Source: JAVJSU01 sp040219275
Lineage (GTDB): Bacteria > Chloroflexota > Anaerolineae > Aggregatilineales > Phototrophicaceae
Reading direction: 5' to 3'
NCBI GenBank assembly: GCA_040219275.1
Contig: JAVJSU010000099.1
Coordinates: 62,001 to 126,000 of the forward strand
DNA: 64,000 bases
Shown: in pieces, positions 17,464 through 25,773 of the stretch
Position numbering within the stretch: the first letter of the stretch is position 1
Layout of the letters: every line of letters starts with the position of its first letter
Position numbers and translations under genes: made by a program
The notes under the pieces: generated by a model
Told to the model about the DNA's origin: nothing
Database searches by the model: none
The model's input: only the letters and a program-made list of their open reading frames with translations

Positions 17464-18318
17464 CTAATTCGCGTCTTCGATAGTGGTTGGTGTTGTGTGT
17501 TGCAATTGCTCTGCTAATACAGTCACATTTTGATGGTGAAGCTGTTCCACCATGCCGTTTAACAACACGCGACTTTTTCCACATTTTTCTACAGTAATTG
17601 CATCAAGCGCACCCTGCGGAGAATCACTATTAACCGCCTGTTCAACAAATTGATACAGTTTCTTTAGATAGTCTATATCTTTGGTTATTTTGCCCTGAAT
17701 TTCACCCCGTAAGATGATTTCGCCATGCCCTTGAACAACTGTTTCGAAATTTCGCCCCTCTAAACTTTGTAGCGTTGCCAGGAATTCAGCATGACTCCCG
17801 CCGACAAAATAAGGTACTGGCATCAACGTATCTGCGGCAAATAACACCTGATCTTCCTCAACCAGACATACAATTGAATCAGGGCTATGTCCTGGGGTAG
17901 ACCACAATTGGAGCGTTTTATCTCCTAGAAACAGTGTCATTCGATCATTAAAAACAACGTCCGGTAAAACAAGTACAACTTCCTGCATTTCTGGCGATGT
18001 TTGACGGGCATTCTCCAGACTTTGTAAACCGTGTTCTTTCAAAAGTTGACGGCACTTTTCATGTGCAATGACTGTAGCACCGTTAAAGAAACTCGTTCCG
18101 GTAGTATGATCAGCATGGAAATGCGTATTGATAACATATTTCACATCCGTGTCCAGACGATCGTAGATAAAGCGTCGGATTCGCTTAGTCTCTTCGGGAT
18201 ATACTAGGGTATCTATCAGAACAGCACCTACCGATGTCAACACTACCCCTGCTGTAACTTGTGCATAGGTATCGCTCGTAAAGACATAAATCGAGTCAGT
18301 AATACGTTCAGATTGCAT
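17464..18318 (-). CDS. Metallo-beta-lactamase-fold hydrolase
   Basis: The 284-residue protein has the zinc motif HFHADH (H66-H71), a later H in STPGHSPDSIVC, the Asp in LFAADTLMPVPYF, and a closing H in VVQGHGE. The fold is clear; the substrate is not. The N-terminal part (GVVLTSVGAVLIDTLVYPEE) resembles class-B lactamase-like and quinoprotein-relay hydrolases. It is transcribed from the 277-bp divergent region and is followed closely by greA, with no functional link obvious. Confidence 0.8.
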   Translation of the reverse strand: MQSERITDSIYVFTSDTYAQVTAGVVLTSVGAVLIDTLVYPEETKRIRRFIYDRLDTDVKYVINTHFHADHTTGTSFFNGATVIAHEKCRQLLKEHGLQSLENARQTSPEMQEVVLVLPDVVFNDRMTLFLGDKTLQLWSTPGHSPDSIVCLVEEDQVLFAADTLMPVPYFVGGSHAEFLATLQSLEGRNFETVVQGHGEIILRGEIQGKITKDIDYLKKLYQFVEQAVNSDSPQGALDAITVEKCGKSRVLLNGMVEQLHHQNVTVLAEQLQHTTPTTIEDAN

Positions 18319-18595
18319 ATTAACCGGACTTTACTCACAAGAACAAACAGTTGAACGTAACGCTAATGAAAAATTGCTAAATTGCTGATTCACTTATGTG
18401 TTACGCACACAACGAATAACAAACGTTATAGAAAACCTAATAATGTTATGGTTAGCTATTCTAACGCTTAGCACTAGATGCTGGCAAGATCAAAACGTTT
18501 TACGTTATATTACGAAGTAGAAGCCGAATTATCCGCATCACGTTATAATAAGTGAATAAGCTCTCATTAGTATTCAGCTTTCCAGAGGAGCAAAT
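18319..18595. promoter_or_regulatory. Divergent AT-rich promoter region with three ACGTTATA boxes
   Basis: This 277-bp gap contains three direct copies of ACGTTATA at 18423-18430, 18502-18509 and 18540-18547. The last overlaps a TATAAT-like hexamer (18545-18550) placed to serve the gene at 18596. CCAGAGGAGC gives that gene a good ribosome binding site. The boxes may be regulator sites or chance in AT-rich DNA. No coding frame is seen here. Confidence 0.3.
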
Positions 18596-20752
18596 ATGTA
18601 CCGAAATATTCTTTCAAAATTACTGATTATTCTCGCTGTGCTCCCCCTTATGCTCTCCACTTCACTCACCCAAGATGCACAACCGATTTTCCGAATTGGT
18701 ATCTTGGACGATGAACGTGGCTCAATTAGCAATGGTGCGCGACTTGCCGTTTCAGAGATTAATGCAAATGGCGGTGTTGTGCGGGCGGATGGCACACAAT
18801 TCCGACTAGAGTTAATTATTCAGCCCACCGTTGAAGGTAATCAACTCGAAGAAGCGGTCGATAACCTCGACAGATCAGATGTAATTGCCGTTCTCGGTCC
18901 AGAAGACACAAATACTGTGCTCAGTAATCTGCCATTGCTTCAAAGCCTGAATGTTCCTGTGCTCACGTCTGCGATTGGTGATACAGTGCTGGCTTCTGAT
19001 GCCAGCGGATTACTATTCCGTACACGCGCCGCAGAGCGTCTGCAAGGATTTGCGCTTGCAGAATATCTCACCAATGATCTTAACGTCACGCAGGTTATTA
19101 CCATTCAACTCGACAGAAATAGTACCGCCGGACGCGTCGGATTTTCTGTAGCCTTATCACAGATCAATCCAAATAGTGTCGAGCAAACCCTGCTCTTTGA
19201 TGAAAACACAGAACTTGTTGATCTCGTTGACGAAATCATCGTGTCCAATGCACAGGCAGTCGTCACTTATGGTCCGCCTGCCCTCGCAAGCCAGTTTTTC
19301 AGCTTATTACGTGAAGCAGGTTGGATCCGTACATTCGCCTATAGTCAGGCAGATGATCCAGAATTTCGTGATACCGTTCCGCTTGAGTTCTTACGGGGGA
19401 CGATCAGCACGACAACATGGCCACTCGGCGCGACGGATGCCGTTAGCGATCAATTCTTAAATACGTTCGTTCGCATCTTCGGCAAAGCGCCCAATGCAAT
19501 TGAAGCCGCTAGTTATGACTCAATCAACTTGTTAGCCAATGCGATCAGCCAATCTGACAATCTGCTGAGTGGACTGTCCAATCTACGAAACATACGCGGT
19601 GTGCAAGGCGTGTTGAATACCGATGGATTAGACAGCGGCGAAACAAGCAATAATGTCGCCGTAGTGGAACTCAATACATTTGGCGGGTCAGATTTACTGG
19701 TTCGGTATGCCGGCACGGAGCGCGTGATTTTTAATGATACCGTCGATATCGTAGATGCCGAGCCTACCCTGACACCTACACCAGATGGGGTGTTCATCAC
19801 AATTGAAAGCAACGTGCAGAACGTGCGCTCCGGTCCGAGTATCGATTATGATGTACTCGGTCAATTAAGACAGGGCGAAACACGTCAGGTCATTGGCGCA
19901 ACTGCCAATTTTGATTGGGTGGTCATTGAGTTTCGTGGTCAACAGGGATGGCTTGCTACCTATTTGCTAGATGTAACCGGAGATCGCTCCACTATTCCGA
20001 TCATTTCGCCACCACCAACGCCTACGCCACCCCCAGCGACTGCTACGCCAACCGCAGCACCGATTTCTGATATTGTGATCGTTTCCGCCTCACCAACAAA
20101 TGTTACTGTGGGGACAACCACCACGATTAACGTGACGATTCAAAATATTGGTAGCATTTCTGCGGGTCCGTTCGCTGTCGCCGCCACTTTCCCGCCGGAT
20201 AGTTATTTCTCTGCTATCAACGTACCGGGTTTAGCCGGAGGCGCACAACAAATCGTCTCACTAGCCTTGCAAGCAAATAGCGCAACGGGCAACTTTAGTG
20301 CCGCCATCGTGGCTGATCTCAATAACGAAGTCAACGAAGGCGCGGTTGGTGAAGCCAACAACAGCAGTTTTAATTTCAATTATAAGGTGGATAGACCGCT
20401 TATTCTGATCAACAGCACCACACTCAATACGGGTGCCTCGGTTGATCTTGAAGGCAACCTCACGCCTCAACCGGATATTCAATATACGGGTGCGGGCTTA
20501 AACACGGTTGGAACATGCACGGCGACCACAAACTGCATCGGTTTAATCAGCCCGGCACTAGATTGGAATACATCCCATTATGACGCACTCTCAGCGGCAA
20601 ACGGCATTAATACGACCTTCATCGCCAATGCCGCGCTGATACCGGGTGCAACAATCGGTGTGTTTACCGCAGAAGGGAGACGGGGTGTGGTGCGCGTGGA
20701 TAGCATCAATCCGGGTGTTTCGATCACGCTCACGTACCGTATCTATCAGTAA
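18596..20752 (+). CDS. Secreted PBP1-type ligand-binding protein with SH3 and CARDB-like domains
   Basis: The 718-residue protein has a signal peptide (about 1-25) and a type-1 periplasmic-binding fold (about 30-385), opening with IFRIGILDDERGSISNGARL. That fold is typical of branched-chain amino-acid or urea receptors. A bacterial SH3 domain follows (about 398-462, NVRSGPSIDYDVLGQL), then a Pro/Thr linker, a CARDB-like adhesion domain (about 491-600) and a last beta-rich segment. No ABC permease or ATPase is nearby, so it is probably not a classical transporter receptor; surface sensing or wall binding is more likely. The start is set by AGAGGAGC upstream. Confidence 0.78.
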   Translation: MYRNILSKLLIILAVLPLMLSTSLTQDAQPIFRIGILDDERGSISNGARLAVSEINANGGVVRADGTQFRLELIIQPTVEGNQLEEAVDNLDRSDVIAVLGPEDTNTVLSNLPLLQSLNVPVLTSAIGDTVLASDASGLLFRTRAAERLQGFALAEYLTNDLNVTQVITIQLDRNSTAGRVGFSVALSQINPNSVEQTLLFDENTELVDLVDEIIVSNAQAVVTYGPPALASQFFSLLREAGWIRTFAYSQADDPEFRDTVPLEFLRGTISTTTWPLGATDAVSDQFLNTFVRIFGKAPNAIEAASYDSINLLANAISQSDNLLSGLSNLRNIRGVQGVLNTDGLDSGETSNNVAVVELNTFGGSDLLVRYAGTERVIFNDTVDIVDAEPTLTPTPDGVFITIESNVQNVRSGPSIDYDVLGQLRQGETRQVIGATANFDWVVIEFRGQQGWLATYLLDVTGDRSTIPIISPPPTPTPPPATATPTAAPISDIVIVSASPTNVTVGTTTTINVTIQNIGSISAGPFAVAATFPPDSYFSAINVPGLAGGAQQIVSLALQANSATGNFSAAIVADLNNEVNEGAVGEANNSSFNFNYKVDRPLILINSTTLNTGASVDLEGNLTPQPDIQYTGAGLNTVGTCTATTNCIGLISPALDWNTSHYDALSAANGINTTFIANAALIPGATIGVFTAEGRRGVVRVDSINPGVSITLTYRIYQ

Positions 20753-20763
20753 ATCTACATGAC

Positions 20764-20797
20764 GGGTGGGGCTAGAATTTAGCTCCACCCATTTTTT
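20764..20797 (+). terminator. Intrinsic terminator after the PBP1-SH3 gene
   Basis: GGGTGGGGCTA (20764-20774) pairs with TAGCTCCACCC (20780-20790), an 11-bp stem with one G-U pair and a 5-base loop. It is followed by TTTTTT (20792-20797). It lies 11 bases after the stop codon and serves the + strand. Confidence 0.9.
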
Positions 20798-20802
20798 CTT
20801 GC

Positions 20803-21885
20803 TTATCGCGAGAGTTGAATATCTATAAAGCTAGTGTGGTTCGCTTCTACGGTTACTTCGCCACGAAACAGTACGGTGCCGGAATCGGTGCTGATGATGA
20901 CTTCATAGTCACCCTCGCGTAAATCACCTCTTGCGAAATTTTCTCCCCAGGATTCATTCGGGTTCACATTCGTATCCGCGTAGGTATAGGTTTCGTACGT
21001 AATCGTGTTCGATCCCACGCGCCTAAATTGAATATCTTCGTCGAAAACGGGATTCCCACGGGCATCCACGACATAGCCTGCGATAATGCCCTCATCAAAC
21101 TGAGGATAAAACCACAGATCAGGATTGTTGGTCGCATCAAAATCGTTCGGATCGCCAACTCGCACCTCGAAATGCAAATGTGCGCCCTCGGCAATACCAG
21201 TCGCCCCAACCCGCCCAACACGATCTCCTGCCGTAATCTCCTGCCCCGTCTCTACTTCGATAGCATCAAGATGTGCATAGAGCGTATACACGGTAGACCC
21301 TTCAACAGACCGTACACCGTGTTCAATCACAACTAAGTTGCCGTAGTAATCATTCACCGGACCAAATAATGTCGTGGAGTCATCGCCCGCGTAAAACACC
21401 GTGCCGCCCGCCACCGCCAAAACGGGTGTACCGCGTGGATTCTGAAATTCTACACCATGATGCACCTGTCGCCTGCCGTTCTGTGTACTGCCGTAGGGAT
21501 AGGTACGATCAAGGCGATCTGTTCCGCCGGAAGCAATTGGGCGATTGAAGTAAAATGTGTCTACCATACGTTCCGGTGTTGGCGATACTGTGGGCGTAGG
21601 TGAGAGTGTCGGCGTTAATGTATCCGTTTCGGTGGGTGTAATCGTCGACGTATTTGTCTCGGTGGGCGTAATCGACGGCGTATTTGTAATCGTCGGGCTT
21701 GGTGAGGGTGTACGCGTTGGAAACAAGGGACCAGCAGTTGGTACCGCCGTCGCAACAATTGCCGCCTGAGTGGGGGGTGCTGAATTTACGATCTCTGCTG
21801 TGGTTTCTGGAGCGCCAGATTGACATGCCGCAACGCCCAGCAGAATGCAGAGTAAGAGTGTGATAATGTTGTTTTTATGGGACAT
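20803..21885 (-). CDS. M23-family metallopeptidase lipoprotein
   Basis: The 360-residue protein starts with a lipoprotein signal (hydrophobic stretch ending LLGVAAC, lipidated Cys21). A Thr/Pro/Ser stalk follows (about 40-108, repeated TPTET units), then an M23 lysostaphin-like domain (about 125-250) with HHGVEF, YAHLDAIEV and HLHFEVRVG supplying the zinc-binding His residues. A C-terminal beta domain (about 265-360) follows. M23 enzymes cut peptidoglycan cross-bridges. It starts only 2 bp after ftcD ends, so it is probably in the same transcript. The stalk would hold the enzyme away from the membrane. Confidence 0.85.
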   Translation of the reverse strand: MSHKNNIITLLLCILLGVAACQSGAPETTAEIVNSAPPTQAAIVATAVPTAGPLFPTRTPSPSPTITNTPSITPTETNTSTITPTETDTLTPTLSPTPTVSPTPERMVDTFYFNRPIASGGTDRLDRTYPYGSTQNGRRQVHHGVEFQNPRGTPVLAVAGGTVFYAGDDSTTLFGPVNDYYGNLVVIEHGVRSVEGSTVYTLYAHLDAIEVETGQEITAGDRVGRVGATGIAEGAHLHFEVRVGDPNDFDATNNPDLWFYPQFDEGIIAGYVVDARGNPVFDEDIQFRRVGSNTITYETYTYADTNVNPNESWGENFARGDLREGDYEVIISTDSGTVLFRGEVTVEANHTSFIDIQLSR

Positions 21886-21887
21886 AA

Positions 21888-22805
21888 CTACTCGAATGGA
21901 ATTTCCTTAAAATTACCTGTCTCCGCACCAATTCGACTTTCAAGAATCAGCTCACGGCTTTGTATAGGCAATTGTAGATAAGATAGGGCGGTATTCACCA
22001 GTGCGGATTGTGGAATTAAACCAACTAATTCCGTATGAGTAACGGTCACATTATATTTTTTCACAAGTTCATGCAGAGCAGACATTATTGTGAATAGTGA
22101 TGTCTGGCGGAAATCAATCACATTCATAGAAACCTGCGCCTGACCATTAACCAGCAATCCAAGCGCCTTTACAAACGGCAATCCACCGCCTGATTCTCGA
22201 ATTTCTGTGGCGATCTCCTGTGCAATATTCACGTCTTTAGTATCAAGATAGGCGTTGAAAGCAATTAGCGGTTGCCGTGCACCAATGACACATGCCCCAG
22301 CAATACCGAGCGTTGCAGGACCAAAATCAGGTTTACGATGAGGTAAATGGATTTCCTCTTTGAGTTTTTCATAGCCACCGCGTCGCACATCGGCGAGGTT
22401 TTGACGTTCAGAGCGTGTCGCCGCCGCCTCATACAAATAGACGGGCAAGCCAAGCTCATCGCCTACCAACTCACCCAATGTCTTTGCTAATTCAACACAA
22501 TCCGAAAGTGACGCGTCACGTAAAGGAATAAACGGGACAACATCTGTTGCACCGATTCGCGGATGCACGCCTTGATGTTTTTCAAGGTCAATCATTGTTG
22601 AGGCGGTTACAATCGCCTGATATGCCGCTTCCAAAATCGGTTCCGGCTCACCAATAAAGGTCATTACCGTGCGATGATGGTCATAATCACTGCTGACATC
22701 AAGCAGATGTACGCCCTGAACGGCTTCTATGGCATCACCAAGCGATTGAATGATCGTCCTGTCCCGTCCTTCACTAAAATTCGGGACACACTCGATGAGG
22801 GGCAT
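21888..22805 (-). CDS. ftcD: Glutamate formimidoyltransferase
   Basis: The 305-residue protein begins with PLIECVPNFSEGRD and carries LDVSSDYDHHRTVMTFIG and HPRIGATDVVPFIPL. These are the hallmarks of formiminotransferase (N- and C-subdomains), which transfers formimino between N-formiminoglutamate and tetrahydrofolate. The cyclodeaminase half found in mammalian FTCD is absent. Its ATG overlaps the upstream TAA by one base (TAATG), so it is coupled to a surface-protein gene, an odd partner for a histidine-catabolism enzyme. No other hut gene is in the window. Confidence 0.93.
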   Translation of the reverse strand: MPLIECVPNFSEGRDRTIIQSLGDAIEAVQGVHLLDVSSDYDHHRTVMTFIGEPEPILEAAYQAIVTASTMIDLEKHQGVHPRIGATDVVPFIPLRDASLSDCVELAKTLGELVGDELGLPVYLYEAAATRSERQNLADVRRGGYEKLKEEIHLPHRKPDFGPATLGIAGACVIGARQPLIAFNAYLDTKDVNIAQEIATEIRESGGGLPFVKALGLLVNGQAQVSMNVIDFRQTSLFTIMSALHELVKKYNVTVTHTELVGLIPQSALVNTALSYLQLPIQSRELILESRIGAETGNFKEIPFE

Positions 22806-24901
22806 TACGTCTCATCCTCGCCATCAATAAATGTTGGCGGTGTGGATTGTCCACCGATGGTCGTATCATCAGCCTTGATTGGTTGTTTATCGATCATACG
22901 CAAGGTGTCATTATCAATTTCACGCCCATTAAAGCGATCATACATCGTGGGGTTCGCCAGTCGATCCACAGCATAGCGCCACCATCCGTTACCCGTTTCC
23001 CGCAATACAGAACGGCAATTATCACAGCGCACGATCCGTTTGGGTCTCGGAATGCCGAAAACGCGATCAACTTTCATATCGTGATGGAGCGTACCCTCAC
23101 GGCAAACAGGACATTGCTCGATGAGGAACCCATTCTTATAACGTTCCGTCGCCGCGATGCCACGCAAATAAAATCCGACATAAACGAGAATCAACAACAG
23201 TAAGATTCCGCCAATCAACGCCTCTATCGGGAAGTTAAATCCACCGTCATCGGGATCATCCGGAGCAACTACATTTTCAAGCTCAGGCGTTGTTGACGGA
23301 TTTACCGGCACAACCACCTCAACCTGTTCTGTTGCTTCAGCCGTAGACACACTTTCTAACGTCGGTTCTTCCGTTTGATCGACGATAACAACGGCTTCTG
23401 TTGGTGGATTTTCGGTTTCAGTCGGCGCTAAAGTTGGTTCATCTGTCGGTTCCGCTGTTTCTGTTGATGTAGGAATCACCTCCGTCACACGACTCAAGGC
23501 AGTCTCAGACACAATTAATGCCACAATCTCGTCGGTTTGTTCAGCCGTTGGTTCTGGCGTATCTGACGGTATTGAGGTTTCGGTTTCAGTTGGCGCGACG
23601 GTGTATGTCAACGTTGCGGTTAACGTCAATGTCTCCGTAGGCGGAATTTCAGTCTCTGTCGGCACAACGACAATCACTTCTATTGTCGCGGCTTCCGTCT
23701 CCGTTGGAGACAGGGTCGCAGTGGCGGTATCAGGAATCGCTGTCGCGGTTGGTTCCGGTGTACTTGTAGGCGACGGCTCTACCGTATTGGTCGGCAAATC
23801 TGTCTCTGTAGGTTCAACGGTCGACGTTGCCGTTTCAGTTGAAGTGACCGTCGCAGTTGCCGTATCCGGTATCAGAGTCTCAGATGGTTCAATTGTATTG
23901 GTTGCTGACGGCTCTATTGTATTCGTTGGCGCGTCAGTCGCTGAGGCTTCGATGGTTGATGTTTCGGTGGGCGGAAGTTGTGTTTCCGTTTCAGTTGCGG
24001 TAGATGTTAATGTAGCAGTCAACGTTTCCGTTGGTGTCGCTGTCGCAGTTGATGTTTCAGACGGCGTGATTGACGGCGTTTCAGTAGCAGTTACCGAAGG
24101 TGTCAATGTTTCGGTTGCGGTTGATGTTTGAGTCGGCGTATCCGATGGTGTTAACGTCAGGGTTGCTGTAGGTGTTTCTGTATATGTAGCGGAAGGCGTA
24201 CGGGTGACGCTTGGCGTAAAAGTGATCGTTGGAGTCAGATCATCTTCGCTCAATACAGGCAAGGGCTGAAGCTCCACCGTCCATAACGCTAGATCAGTTC
24301 GTATCCACCCAAATATAAATTCAGCTTCAAGTACTTCTGCACTTGGCGGCGGCTCAAAACGAATCATGATCCAGCTGGTATTTTCATTGCGTCCAACCGG
24401 CTCTACGGGATCACCGGGCAACAATTGCCCCAATCTCAAATACCCCTGCCCCGGACCAGCCCGCACCAAAGCACTATTGGCATCTCCAAGACGAATATAA
24501 CTCCCTGAAGGTGTTGCGGTCGGAAAGAATGGTGTTGCAGTCTCTTCACCGGGTACAGGTGTAGGTGTCAAATTGGATTCATCCACAACCGGAAGCACGT
24601 CAATATCAATCACCCAATAGGCAAGGTCACGCCGAATCCAGCCGAATCCACGCCGATAGGAAATCATGATCCAATCGGCATCTTCATTTCGGCTCACCGC
24701 ACGAATAACATCACCAGAAACCAACGCCCCAACTGGCAAATAATCCTCACCCGGTCCCCCACGCAGAAATACATCAATCGGCAATACAAAGTTACCTTCT
24801 GGTGTAGGAGGTGGTTCAGGCGTAGTTTGTGCGATAACAAATGTCGTCGCCAACGCCAGTAGAAATATCACAAATGAAACAAAAAATAAACGCGCCTTCA
24901 A
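22805..24901 (-). CDS. Surface protein: two SH3 domains, long Thr/Glu/Pro stalk, TM and cytosolic zinc ribbon
   Basis: The 698-residue protein has a signal peptide (about 1-25), two bacterial SH3-like domains (about 35-95 and 130-215, FLRGGPGEDYLPVG and LVRAGPGQGYLRLG), a Thr/Glu/Pro-rich stalk (about 225-545) and a TM segment (about 557-579). A cytosolic tail follows with a four-Cys ribbon, CPVC and CDNC at about 594-634. The outside part probably binds peptidoglycan or glycans. The zinc ribbon on the inner side suggests signalling or a DNA/RNA or protein contact. I know no named family with this combination. Confidence 0.72.
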   Translation of the reverse strand: MKARLFFVSFVIFLLALATTFVIAQTTPEPPPTPEGNFVLPIDVFLRGGPGEDYLPVGALVSGDVIRAVSRNEDADWIMISYRRGFGWIRRDLAYWVIDIDVLPVVDESNLTPTPVPGEETATPFFPTATPSGSYIRLGDANSALVRAGPGQGYLRLGQLLPGDPVEPVGRNENTSWIMIRFEPPPSAEVLEAEFIFGWIRTDLALWTVELQPLPVLSEDDLTPTITFTPSVTRTPSATYTETPTATLTLTPSDTPTQTSTATETLTPSVTATETPSITPSETSTATATPTETLTATLTSTATETETQLPPTETSTIEASATDAPTNTIEPSATNTIEPSETLIPDTATATVTSTETATSTVEPTETDLPTNTVEPSPTSTPEPTATAIPDTATATLSPTETEAATIEVIVVVPTETEIPPTETLTLTATLTYTVAPTETETSIPSDTPEPTAEQTDEIVALIVSETALSRVTEVIPTSTETAEPTDEPTLAPTETENPPTEAVVIVDQTEEPTLESVSTAEATEQVEVVVPVNPSTTPELENVVAPDDPDDGGFNFPIEALIGGILLLLILVYVGFYLRGIAATERYKNGFLIEQCPVCREGTLHHDMKVDRVFGIPRPKRIVRCDNCRSVLRETGNGWWRYAVDRLANPTMYDRFNGREIDNDTLRMIDKQPIKADDTTIGGQSTPPTFIDGEDET
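23269..24229 (-). repeat. Coding low-complexity Thr/Glu/Pro repeat region
   Basis: About 960 bp encode degenerate units such as TPTET, TATPTET and TNTIEPS. The DNA is correspondingly repetitive, which makes the region prone to slippage and assembly error. It yields a long spurious open frame on the + strand (23601-24131) rich in Val and Ser, which is not a gene. Confidence 0.85.
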
Positions 24902-24998
24902 TCCATGCCCTTTGGGTTGGGATAATTACTGGTCAACATTATAACAATGTTCTATCGACTTCACACGATATTAAACTTGATGCTTACCCTACGATACG

Positions 24999-25691
24999 CT
25001 ACATATCATCAAAAACAAATTGTACCGCATTACCAATCGGAGCATTATCCGCAAAAAATTGTGCTGACCATGTTCCAGCGGTAAACGGCACGTAAGATGG
25101 TATTAGAAAAAACCAGACGCAAATATCCGCGTAATTATCATCTACAAGCCATGTATCCTGCCAGACCATTGTGCCATCACGCATCCATTCAACCGCCATT
25201 AATGTACCTTCAGCAAGGTTCAACGCACGCGCCGTCATATAAACTTGATCTTCGTCAATATCGAAAGTAGTTCTGGCATTCAGCATGCACCCATCAGACG
25301 GGTCTACACTTGTGGATGTTCCAGTGACGACAAAACTCTGTTGATCGCTGTTAAAGGGCACAGTTGTCACCTGTGGATTCGCCGAACCTGTCTGCCCCAC
25401 ATTACTCTGCGCTGAATTTAATCTTGAAATCGTAATTGTCGGGGTTGAACCGGCACTTACCATCTGCAAAAGGTCTCGATTAATCTGACTTTGAGACGCA
25501 ACTTCTGTTTCCGCCGCTACAACCGTTTGCGCTACCTGCGTCTGATTACTCAATCCATCTAAGGCAATCTGTGACACTTGCGTCTCATAGATAGTGGTAT
25601 CCGCATTCAGAGTTCCAACAGCATCCGTTCGATCAAGGGCACCACACCCTGCAATCAGTAAAAGTAGTGGCAAGCAAAATATGCGTTTCAA
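24999..25691 (-). CDS. Unrecognised lipoprotein
   Basis: The 230-residue protein has a lipoprotein signal (MKRIFCLPLLLLIAGCGA, lipidated Cys16). A Gln/Ser/Thr-rich helical segment follows (about 35-75, repeated TQV and ETEV words), then a compact domain (about 115-228) with CMLNARTTFDIDEDQVYM, EWMRDGTMVW and GTWSAQFFADN. The C-terminal half resembles small beta-sandwich domains that follow stalks in envelope proteins, but I cannot name it. It lies 97 bp upstream of the SH3-stalk gene on the same strand and is divergent from the O-antigen-ligase-like gene. Confidence 0.55.
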   Translation of the reverse strand: MKRIFCLPLLLLIAGCGALDRTDAVGTLNADTTIYETQVSQIALDGLSNQTQVAQTVVAAETEVASQSQINRDLLQMVSAGSTPTITISRLNSAQSNVGQTGSANPQVTTVPFNSDQQSFVVTGTSTSVDPSDGCMLNARTTFDIDEDQVYMTARALNLAEGTLMAVEWMRDGTMVWQDTWLVDDNYADICVWFFLIPSYVPFTAGTWSAQFFADNAPIGNAVQFVFDDM

Positions 25692-25773
25692 GTCCCTACC
25701 CTTTTTTAGCCAAATATCACCTACAATTAAATTATCAAAACATTATTCGCATGAAATATCAAGGTTTGTGTTT

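Noticed and set aside
23601..24131. Long + strand frame rich in Val and Ser
   Set aside because: It is the shadow of the Thr/Glu/Pro stalk repeats on the opposite strand.
25594..25773. Upstream extension of the O-antigen-ligase-like gene
   Set aside because: It would run into the divergent lipoprotein gene; residues are low quality and ATG 25774 opens the first TM segment.
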